Assembly: GCA_015488855.1 (NCBI GenBank)
Contig: WFMY01000176.1
Coordinates: 1 to 5,414, forward strand
Origin: Helicobacteraceae bacterium
Lineage (GTDB): Bacteria > Campylobacterota > Campylobacteria > Campylobacterales > Sulfurimonadaceae
Direction of reading: 5' to 3'
Length of the DNA stretch: 5,414 nucleotides
Under the pieces are notes generated by a model, which saw only the letters and a program-made list of their open reading frames with translations, searched no databases and was not told where the DNA came from. Numbering within the stretch: the stretch's first letter is position 1; the number at the start of each line of letters is the position of its first letter. Positions 1-5,362 of the stretch are shown here, piece after piece. Position numbers and translations under genes: made by a program.

Positions 1-146
1 ACAGTTATAGGCAAAACAGTACTACATAGCTCATCAAAAACTTCTACCTCACCTTTGGCATCAACAATCATAGCACCTACTTGTATGATTCTATCTTCTT
101 CTCGGTTTCCTGTTGTCTCTGTATCAAATAGTATGTATTTTGCCAT
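1..146 (-). CDS. 3'-5' exonuclease, DnaQ/DEDDh-like, N-terminal part (gene continues past the window edge)
   Basis: This is the first 48 codons of a minus-strand gene starting at ATG 146-144. An AAGGA ribosome binding site (complement of 156-160) lies about 9 nt upstream and fixes the start. The protein begins MAKYILFDTETTG and continues EEDRIIQVGAMIVD. The hydrophobic strand followed by D-x-E-T-T-G (residues 8-13) is the ExoI motif of DEDD exonucleases and supplies two metal-binding acidic residues. The IIQVGAM strand is also typical of the fold. Known family members remove nucleotides from 3' ends during proofreading, repair or RNA turnover; which role applies here cannot be told. The ExoII and ExoIII motifs lie outside the window, so completeness is unknown. 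It is the last visible gene of a minus-strand series, 29 nt after the reconstructed end of a pseudogene. It could instead be an exonuclease domain within a larger protein. Confidence 0.85.
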   Translation of the reverse strand, partial: MAKYILFDTETTGNREEDRIIQVGAMIVDAKGEVEVFDELCSTVLPIT

Positions 147-175
147 TTTTAATAGTCCTTTAAATTATAGATATT

Positions 176-768
176 TTATCTAATTTGATTCACAATTTGT
201 TGCTCAAATTTCACAAGATGTATCTTCTAATACCATTGCAGCAACATCATACAACTCTAGTACTTCAAACCTTATTTTTTTATTTTTAAGACTCTTACAT
301 ACACTTCTCAAAGTATTAGATATCAAAGTGAATTTATTCAAATTTTTCAACACAAGAGACCTGCCATATCAATTTTCATTCCCGCATATGAAGTTGTAAC
401 AAAATATAGCGTATCTAAAATCTCTTTTTTAAGTTCAACTTCTTCCTTCACTGGCTACTTTTTCAGCATTATATTAATAGTTCAATATAAAATTCTGCAA
501 TAAAATAAGACTTAGCACCATAATTTACTTTATAAAAAGGAATCCCCATATGCCAAAAAATACAACTTTCTATCACTAGGCTTTTCCCTTCTAACTATGC
601 TTCTTTTTCTTCATCAAGAAACCAAGAAATATATTTTGAATCCGATATTGCATCACTAAGCATTATTTGTATTGACGATAATACATCAGCTTTTTTTAAA
701 ACGACTGCATCTTGTTCTTTGAATTTATTTTCATAGGCAGTATAGCTTTTTGAAAAATCTAAAACCAT
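176..768 (-). pseudogene. Decayed hypothetical gene with a nonsense codon and several frameshifts
   Basis: A good start (ATG 768-766, AAGGA 7 nt upstream at 776-780) opens a 57-codon frame (MVLDFSKSYTAYENKF...) that ends at TAG 597-595. The same frame stays open past that stop from 594 to 469 (LEGKSLVIESCIFWHMG...). Coding-like sequence then resumes in other frames: 451-347 (KEEVELKKEILDTLYF...), 350-204 (LKNLNKFTLISNTLRS...), and 217-176 (LVKFEQQIVNQIR, TAA). Joined, these give a protein of roughly 190 residues, mostly helical and charged, that I do not recognise. At least one nonsense mutation and three frameshifts are needed. The flanking genes are open, so isolated sequencing errors are an unlikely sole cause, but indel errors cannot be excluded. 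The 57-residue N-terminal peptide could still be translated. The gene lies 51 nt downstream of the DUF4116-like gene on the same strand and was probably in its operon. Confidence 0.65.
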
Positions 769-781
769 TTGACTTTCCTTC

Positions 782-793
782 TGACAATTGTCA
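782..793. repeat. Perfect 12-bp palindrome TGACAATTGTCA
   Basis: A perfect palindrome lies between the stop of the DUF4116-like gene and the start of the decayed gene, directly upstream of the latter's ribosome binding site. It could be a dimeric-repressor operator. As RNA it would form only a 4-6 bp hairpin without a T-tract, so it is a poor terminator. No function is shown. Confidence 0.4.
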
Positions 794-819
794 ATATTTT
801 AAAATGCTAAAGAGTTTAA

Positions 820-2373
820 CTATTCTTCTAAAGACTCAATAATTTCATCAATACAATAAAATTCTTCTCGTTCACTTTCACTCATCTCATTTATAAAACT
901 CAATAATTTTTCTTTAAATGTATCAGAAAAGTTTAAAACAAATTCTGAACCATACTCATCACCAATTTCTATGATATCAGTATATGTAAATTCACCATCA
1001 CCTACTTTAGTTTCAACTGTTGCTAATAGCTCATTGTATTCTTCTTCACAATCATCTTTAAAAGACCAATCTTCACTACCTCTGTTCAGTGTAGTTATAA
1101 TAGCATCTAAATCAGCTTCATTAACATAACTAACTAATTGCTCCGCAAGTTCAGTTGTTCTATTAGTTGTTTTGTCCATATAATTAAATAAAGTAAGACT
1201 ATCATGATCATAAATTGAACAGTTTATTAAACTGTCAATCTCTTCATAGCTACATAACATTTCCTGAAGAGGTTCTATAATTTCATCTTTTATTATCTCA
1301 GAAAGATGAGGAAGAAGAAAAGTATCTTCATCAAAATCAGAAGTAGTTAAATTAAAGTCCTTATCAAAGTTTATAAGTGTTTGGTATAAATAACAATTAA
1401 AAACATTATAAATTTTTTCTATTTTTTGAGAAACAGTTTCTGTATTATTTAATATTTCTTTTGCATGGTCTAATCTTTTGTCAAAATCATCTTTGAGTGA
1501 ACTTGATATTAAGTCATTATATTTAATAAAAGATTTTAAATAACTTTCTTCTATTCCTCTTTTACTTGATATATAACGCCAAAATATAATGGGTGTTACT
1601 AAACATATTGCTTCTATTATGTTTTTGTTTTCATATACCTTAGGATTAAAATATCTTAAACCAGCATCTGATAATGAATTGCAACTTTCAAAAAAATTAG
1701 AAGTATTTTTTTCATTAGCTCTTTGTATACATAAATATGCAAGATCTTCATCTTCTTTTAATCTATCCGAAGCATATTCAAGGGCATCGATGTCTTCTTT
1801 AATAACTTCAGATATAAAATCTTTATCATCTTTCAATCTATTTGAAGCATACATAAAGTTAGATGCGTATGATGTTCTAATAACCTCTAACATTATTTCT
1901 GCATTATCTTTAGCTTTATCTGGAGCAGAGATTATATCATCTGCCCACTCCTTTTCTTTTGCAGTTAATTCTTTAGTTTTCATATGAGTTTTACCCTTAT
2001 CTTCTGTTGGTGTATTTGAATCTATAGTATGTTTTGTCTCTTTTTTACTTCTTTTAAGCATTAATTTTTCATCTACTTCTAAAGCTTTTGCAAGAGTAAA
2101 ATCATTGTTACACAGATAACTGTCATCAGAACCAGCCACCTGTGTTTTAATACCAAATATATCCATAATCTTATCTTCAAGATTGCCAACTTTAGTATTT
2201 CTCTTTGGTGAAAATTCCCCACCTTTATTATCATTTTTTCTAATTGCTGCCAAAGTTGCATTATCATCTGCAAAACTTCGACCATCATATACTCTTAGTG
2301 TTAACCCAAACTCTTCTTTAAAGTCTACTTTTAATGTTTTAACTTTCATACGCCCTTTAATGCTTAATGCCAT
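820..2373 (-). CDS. DUF4116-repeat-like protein of unknown function (517 aa)
   Basis: The start at 2373 follows an AAGGA site (complement of 2380-2384) by about 6 nt; an internal Met at residue 9 lacks a comparable site. Three regions are visible. (1) Residues 1-105 form a compact N-terminal domain (LTLRVYDGRSF at 24-34, KVGNLEDKIMDIFGIKTQ at 61-78, AGSDDSYLCNNDFTLAKA at 80-97). I believe this is a conserved uncharacterised domain but cannot name it. (2) After a polar linker (106-155), residues about 156-217 contain helix-pair repeats of the DUF4116 type (FMYASNRLKDDKDFISEVI, then ALEYASDRLKEDEDLAYLCI). (3) A long helical region ends in a strongly acidic C-terminus (about 440-517). There is no signal peptide and no clear membrane segment, so it is probably cytosolic. 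It faces away from the AAA+ ATPase gene, and mirrored regulatory DNA between them suggests shared control. DUF4116 has no established biochemical role, and I assign none here. Confidence 0.85.
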   Translation of the reverse strand: MALSIKGRMKVKTLKVDFKEEFGLTLRVYDGRSFADDNATLAAIRKNDNKGGEFSPKRNTKVGNLEDKIMDIFGIKTQVAGSDDSYLCNNDFTLAKALEVDEKLMLKRSKKETKHTIDSNTPTEDKGKTHMKTKELTAKEKEWADDIISAPDKAKDNAEIMLEVIRTSYASNFMYASNRLKDDKDFISEVIKEDIDALEYASDRLKEDEDLAYLCIQRANEKNTSNFFESCNSLSDAGLRYFNPKVYENKNIIEAICLVTPIIFWRYISSKRGIEESYLKSFIKYNDLISSSLKDDFDKRLDHAKEILNNTETVSQKIEKIYNVFNCYLYQTLINFDKDFNLTTSDFDEDTFLLPHLSEIIKDEIIEPLQEMLCSYEEIDSLINCSIYDHDSLTLFNYMDKTTNRTTELAEQLVSYVNEADLDAIITTLNRGSEDWSFKDDCEEEYNELLATVETKVGDGEFTYTDIIEIGDEYGSEFVLNFSDTFKEKLLSFINEMSESEREEFYCIDEIIESLEE

Positions 2374-2410
2374 TGTTATTCCTTAAAATTATCTTGTTAA
2401 ATATACTACT

Positions 2411-2451
2411 TCTTATATTAATATAATCTTTATTGTTGTCTTATATTAGTA
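2411..2451. promoter_or_regulatory. AT-rich palindrome and direct repeat upstream of the DUF4116-like gene
   Basis: TTATATTAATATAA at 2413-2426 is a perfect 14-bp palindrome. The block TCTTATATTA (2411-2420) is repeated at 2439-2448, 28 bp away. On the minus strand this lies 40-80 nt before the start at 2373 and offers -10-like hexamers such as TATATT and TATAAG. It may be that gene's promoter or a protein-binding site. AT-rich palindromes of this size also arise by chance. Confidence 0.35.
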
Positions 2452-2566
2452 TTTTTCTAATAATCCTGCCATCATTAATCAAGTTTATCTAGCTACTTTG
2501 TAGCAAGTATCTATTTTCCCTGCATAGTATCTGTTTGTCTATGTCGTTAATTCTCAAATTTTTCAT
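2441..2566 (-). pseudogene. Short open frame or gene remnant behind the left copy of the duplicated promoter
   Basis: On the minus strand, AAAGG (complement of 2574-2578) precedes ATG 2566-2564 by about 7 nt. It opens a 25-codon frame (MKNLRINDIDKQILCRENRY, then LLQSS) ending at TAG 2491-2489. The same frame continues past the stop to TAA 2443-2441 (INLINDGRIIRKILI). Its upstream DNA is an inverted copy of the AAA+ gene's promoter and leader. It may be a leader peptide, a decayed copy of another gene's 5' end, or a chance frame. Its translation is not similar to the ATPase N-terminus, because the shared nucleotides fall in different reading frames. Confidence 0.3.
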
Positions 2567-2592
2567 TCGCGTACCTTTGTTTTTGTAAACAG

Positions 2593-2631
2593 AGTATAAA
2601 GAGTATAGACGACACCTTTATGTCTGTTTAT
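2593..2631 (-). promoter_or_regulatory. Left-facing candidate promoter with operator-like box
   Basis: On the minus strand, ATAAACAGACATAAAG(G)TGTC (complement of 2611-2631) is followed after 12 nt by TATACT (complement of 2593-2598), 26 nt before the ATG at 2566. It mirrors the box ahead of the ATPase gene and would transcribe toward the DUF4116-like gene. There is no clear -35 hexamer, as is common in Campylobacterota. Confidence 0.45.
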
Positions 2632-2744
2632 ATGAAATAAAAATCATCTTTTTATCTATCGCTTATGATAATAGAATAATAATCTTTTAGAATTAAACTG
2701 CAAAAAATAAAAAAATTTCTTCTCATTGAATTATTAACTAAAAC

Positions 2745-2782
2745 ATAAACAGACATAAAGCTGTCAAATAAATTACTATACT
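2745..2782 (+). promoter_or_regulatory. Candidate promoter and operator of the AAA+ ATPase gene
   Basis: ATAAACAGACATAAAG(C)TGTC (2745-2765) is followed after 11 nt by TATACT (2777-2782), 29 nt before the ATG at 2812. The same box and spacing occur in the mirrored left copy, which supports function. The box covers the -35 position, so a bound protein could repress or activate. The octamer TAAACAGA, on either strand, also occurs at 2586-2593, with one mismatch at 2530-2537. Confidence 0.5.
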
Positions 2783-2811
2783 AACACTACAAAAGCATAA
2801 AGGAATGATAA

Positions 2812-4932
2812 ATGAGAAGAAGAAAACATAGACAAACAAATACTTTAGCGATAGATTTTGAAAAGTCAGACTTAATAGATAAACAGCTAATAGATAAGGC
2901 ATCATTATGGATTCTGCGAATTATAGTAAATCTTGGAGGTCATAGAGATTTTATTGATAAAGATAACTATGTTTCCAAAGAAAATATTCTTTCATTTTTG
3001 AATGGAACACAATTCTTAAATACAAAAGATGATAACTATACAAGAGAGGATGCATTAAGTTATTTTAATGATTCTCTTGTCAAACTCACTCAACAAAAAA
3101 AGTTTAAAACAAATAAACTTTTATCTAAAAATATCGCTCAAATATCATCTCTTATGAGTCTCAATAAATATGAAGAACAAATATTGGAATTTGTAGTTTT
3201 AATGAAACAATATGAATTGTTAGATGATGCAGTTGACTTACTAGGATGTGAACTCAATACAACACAAGCTAAAAGAGCTCTTAGCACAATCCTCTCTATA
3301 CCAAAGAAGGAGATAGATAAAGCTTTTACAAGTGATTCAAAGTTTAGTAAGTCTTCCTTACTCACAATTAATAAGACCAATAAGCTCTCTTTAGATAGAA
3401 AAATTGATTCAATAAATGATGTTTTTTTAGACAACTTATTAAACTTAGATGAAGATATATCAGTAATGATAAAAGAGTCAGTTAAAGTATGCAATAGAAG
3501 CGAATTAAAGCTAAAAGATTATAAACACTTGAGCAAAGATTTGGCAATTCTATTGCCATACTTACAAAGTGTTAAAAAATATAAAACGAAGGGTGTTAAT
3601 ATTTTATTATATGGATTACCTGGTACTGGAAAAACTGAACTTGCAAAAGTAATAGCACAAAAATTAAAAGTAAAACTTTATGAAGTAAGTTATACAGATG
3701 AAGATGATGAACCAATAGATGGAACAAAAAGGCTCAAAGCGTATAAATCTGCACAAGCCCTGCTGTCCAATAAAAAGACAATACTTATGTATGATGAGGC
3801 GGAAGATATTTTTGAAAGTACTGGTGGTTTTTTTACTCCACCCACACGACAAAAAGATAAGGCATGGATTAATAGAATATTAGAAACAAATATTCTTCCA
3901 ACAATTTGGATTACAAATAATATTGATAGTATAGATAACGCACTTATCAGAAGATTTGATATAGCTATAGAAGTGCCAATTCCAGTTAAAGCAAAAAGAG
4001 CGGAGATAATTCAAAAATATTCTAAAGGGATACTTGATAAAAAAAGTATAGAAATTTTAGCAAAGAATGAAAATATAGCACCAGCTCTTATTTCTACAAC
4101 TGCGAAAGTGTTAAGTAATATAAATACCAGGAATAGATATAAAGCATTTACCCATCTGTTAAACAATACTTTAAAAGCACAAGGCTTCGGAAAAATAAAT
4201 CAAGATAGCAATACCAATAGCTTGCCAAATTTGTATAATCCAGATTATATAAATACTACTATTGATTTAAAAGAATTAGCTCAAGGAATAAAGCAAACAA
4301 AGAATGCGAGAATTTGCTTATATGGAGCTGCTGGAACAGGTAAAAGTGCTTTTGGAAAATATATCGCGGAGATACTACAAAAACCATTACTCCTTAAAAA
4401 AGGAAGTGATTTAATTAGTATGTATGTTGGTGGCACTGAAAAAAATATAGCAAGTGCATTTAGAGAAGCAAAAGAGGAAAATGCGGTATTGGTATTTGAT
4501 GAAATAGATAGTTTTTTATCAGATAGAACACAAGCTAAACAAAGTTGGGAAGTTACACAAGTAAACGAGATGCTTGTTCAAATGGAAAATTTTAATGGTG
4601 TTTTTATCGCAACTACAAATTTGATGGATAATCTTGATAAAGCGAGCTTGAGAAGATTTGATTTAAAATTAGAGTTTAATTTTTTAAAATCTAAACAAGC
4701 AAAAAAAATATTTATGTCATACTGTAAAGAATTGAGATTATCAAAACCATCAGTATCCATGCAAAGTAGTATAGAGAATTTAAAGTACTTAACTCCGGGA
4801 GATTTTGCAGCAATTATTCGTCAGCATAGATTTAGACCTATTGCAGATATTAAAGATTTTATGCAAAGACTTGAAGATGAAATTTCTGTTAAAAATATTG
4901 ATAATGGTTTTAAAATGGGGTTTATAAAATGA
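2812..4932 (+). CDS. Tandem AAA+ ATPase, SpoVK/CDC48-like class (706 aa)
   Basis: The start follows TAAGGA (2799-2804) by 7 nt. Residues 1-240 are a helical N-terminal region without a recognised motif. AAA module 1: Walker A GLPGTGKT (268-275), Walker B ILMYDEAE (324-331), sensor-1-like WITNN (366-370), and LIRRFD (378-383), where arginine fingers sit. AAA module 2: Walker A GAAGTGKS (505-512), pore loop MYVGGTE (537-543), Walker B VLVFDEID (559-566), sensor 1 TTN (601-603), SLRRFD (612-617), and a C-terminal small domain with LTPGDFAAIIRQHRFRP (660-676). Both modules look able to bind and hydrolyse ATP. Only module 2 has the aromatic pore loop used by AAA+ unfoldases to pull substrate; module 1 has an acidic DEDDEP stretch (296-301) there instead. 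The SWEVTQVNEML and LTPGDFAA segments match, from memory, a widespread uncharacterised proteobacterial ATPase family often found in accessory regions. It is probably a cytosolic hexameric remodeller; the substrate is unknown. The protein appears full length. Its TGA overlaps a downstream ATG (4929-4931). Confidence 0.93.
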   Translation: MRRRKHRQTNTLAIDFEKSDLIDKQLIDKASLWILRIIVNLGGHRDFIDKDNYVSKENILSFLNGTQFLNTKDDNYTREDALSYFNDSLVKLTQQKKFKTNKLLSKNIAQISSLMSLNKYEEQILEFVVLMKQYELLDDAVDLLGCELNTTQAKRALSTILSIPKKEIDKAFTSDSKFSKSSLLTINKTNKLSLDRKIDSINDVFLDNLLNLDEDISVMIKESVKVCNRSELKLKDYKHLSKDLAILLPYLQSVKKYKTKGVNILLYGLPGTGKTELAKVIAQKLKVKLYEVSYTDEDDEPIDGTKRLKAYKSAQALLSNKKTILMYDEAEDIFESTGGFFTPPTRQKDKAWINRILETNILPTIWITNNIDSIDNALIRRFDIAIEVPIPVKAKRAEIIQKYSKGILDKKSIEILAKNENIAPALISTTAKVLSNINTRNRYKAFTHLLNNTLKAQGFGKINQDSNTNSLPNLYNPDYINTTIDLKELAQGIKQTKNARICLYGAAGTGKSAFGKYIAEILQKPLLLKKGSDLISMYVGGTEKNIASAFREAKEENAVLVFDEIDSFLSDRTQAKQSWEVTQVNEMLVQMENFNGVFIATTNLMDNLDKASLRRFDLKLEFNFLKSKQAKKIFMSYCKELRLSKPSVSMQSSIENLKYLTPGDFAAIIRQHRFRPIADIKDFMQRLEDEISVKNIDNGFKMGFIK

Positions 4933-4963
4933 AAATATTAAGTTAGAATGTTCAAAAATTTTA

Positions 4964-5018
4964 TGCTCCGATTAACGATGAAAATTCTGAAACCATTCAA
5001 TGCTACGTCAATCGGGCA
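4964..5018 (+). other. Stem-loop 1 with internal loop (candidate target-binding loop)
   Basis: Basal stem: TGC/GCA, then a bulged T at 4967, then CCGATT (4968-4973) with AATCGG (5010-5015), an A-C mismatch, then ACG (4975-4977) with CGT (5006-5008). This gives 12 Watson-Crick pairs. An apical TGAA (4988-4991)/TTCA (4996-4999) pairing leaves internal loop strands 4978-4987 and 5000-5005. The 5' strand starts ATGAAAAT, identical to 4929-4936 at the end of the ATPase gene. Confidence 0.6.
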
Positions 5019-5028
5019 ATAGACTTGA

Positions 5029-5083
5029 AGATATTTTTGGTTCTTTCGGGGACTGTTCAAAAATCTCGTATGTTCTTTTTTTT
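5029..5083 (+). terminator. Stem-loop 2 with UUCG-type loop followed by a T-run; possible RNA 3' end
   Basis: AG (5029-5030) and ATTTTTG (5033-5039) pair with CAAAAAT and CT (5058-5066). The inner GTTCT (5040-5044) pairs with GGGAC (5049-5053) through G-U pairs around TTCG. TGTT (5054-5057) is bulged. Eight T follow at 5076-5083, 9 nt after the stem, which is looser than a classical intrinsic terminator. It may end the small RNA or form its second loop. Confidence 0.35.
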
Positions 5084-5107
5084 CAATTTTTTCGTTTATA
5101 CTGTTTT

Positions 5108-5340
5108 AGAGTTTTCGTTAGAAGTAATGTATCGAATTAAATTCAAAGCAGCTTAGTCTAGCTTGGGACACAGTCTGATAATTACACTTTAAATTTGGGT
5201 GGCGAGTAGATCAGTTTTTAATATCTTTTTTTTGCAAGAAAAAGAAAAAGCTAGATCGGATTGAATCATGAGGCGAAGTTATGTGTAAAATTATTGCTTA
5301 AAAGTCACATAGGAGTATTCTCCTATGCTAACGAACTCTC
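5108..5340 (+). other. Second structured block of the IS110 left end, before the transposase
   Basis: AGAG (5108-5111) plus TTCGTTAG (5114-5121) is complementary to CTAACGAA plus CTCT (5328-5339), enclosing about 206 nt. Inside it, TCTAGCTT (5157-5164) pairs with AAGCTAGA (5248-5255), CTGAT (5175-5179) with ATCAG (5210-5214), and CTTTTT (5225-5230) with AAAAAG (5239-5244). Nested complementarity over this length suggests a folded leader or part of the guide RNA, but no single fold was computed. No open reading frame of note is present. Confidence 0.35.
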
Positions 5341-5356
5341 TTAAATAATTAGGAGG
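5308..5356 (+). promoter_or_regulatory. Hairpin with anti-Shine-Dalgarno arm upstream of the transposase ribosome binding site
   Basis: CATAGGAG (5308-5315), TATT, CTCCTATG (5320-5327) is a perfect 8-bp hairpin. Its 3' arm contains CTCCTA, which is also complementary to TAGGAG at 5350-5355, part of the transposase ribosome binding site AGGAGG (5351-5356). The 5' arm is therefore a decoy copy of the ribosome binding site. The two pairings exclude each other, so the fold could gate translation of the transposase. Confidence 0.5.
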
Positions 5357-5362
5357 TTCACG

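Larger units (their letters stand above)
2526..2844. repeat. Large imperfect inverted duplication of a promoter and leader region (arms 2526-2631 and 2745-2844)
   Basis: Blocks of the left arm, read on the minus strand, match the right arm on the plus strand in the same order. ATAAACAGACATAAAG plus TGTC: 2611-2631 against 2745-2765, 20 of 21 identical. TATACT: 2593-2598 against 2777-2782. TACAAAA and an AAGG site: about 2574-2587 against 2789-2803. GAATGA..AAA..TGAGAA: about 2550-2568 against 2803-2818. CATAGACAAACARATACT: 2526-2543 against 2827-2844, 17 of 18. In both arms TATACT lies 11-12 nt after TGTC and is followed by 5 nt, then TACAAAA. The two arm pairs have almost the same centre (about 2685-2688). 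The 113-nt spacer (2632-2744) is AT-rich and shows no other feature. The right arm runs into codons 6-11 of the ATPase gene. This looks like an inverted duplication or a divergent pair of related promoters, not chance. Confidence 0.75.
4945..5083 (+). ncRNA. Candidate IS110 bridge RNA (guide RNA), ends approximate
   Basis: Two consecutive strong stem-loops (4964-5018 and 5029-5066) are followed by a run of eight T (5076-5083). The first has a basal stem, an open internal loop and a short apical hairpin, the shape of a bridge RNA binding loop. Bridge RNAs of the IS110 group are transcribed from the left end on the transposase strand. They pair through one loop with the target site and through another with the element's own ends. 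A donor loop could be the second stem-loop or lie further on (5157-5255). An alternative reading is that these are unrelated hairpins. Both strands here also have short open frames, none convincing as protein. Confidence 0.4.

Noticed and set aside
1589..1987. 132-codon open frame on the plus strand
   Set aside because: It is wholly antisense to the DUF4116-like gene, has no ribosome binding site, and its composition mirrors the opposite strand.
2492..2504. GCTAC/GTAGC hairpin as a terminator
   Set aside because: The stem is only 5 bp with a 3-nt loop and no T-run follows it.
2611..2765. Small inverted-repeat transposon (MITE) with 21-bp ends
   Set aside because: No target-site duplication flanks it, and the similarity continues beyond the 21-bp arms into promoter and leader blocks, so an inverted duplication fits better.
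3138..3494. 118-codon minus-strand open frame
   Set aside because: It is antisense inside the well-supported ATPase gene and has no independent evidence.
4947..5156. Open plus-strand frame of 69 codons (after a TAG), and a minus-strand frame over 4944-5106
   Set aside because: Both strands are open over the same stretch, neither has a start with a ribosome binding site, and the sequence folds into strong stem-loops; non-coding is the better reading.
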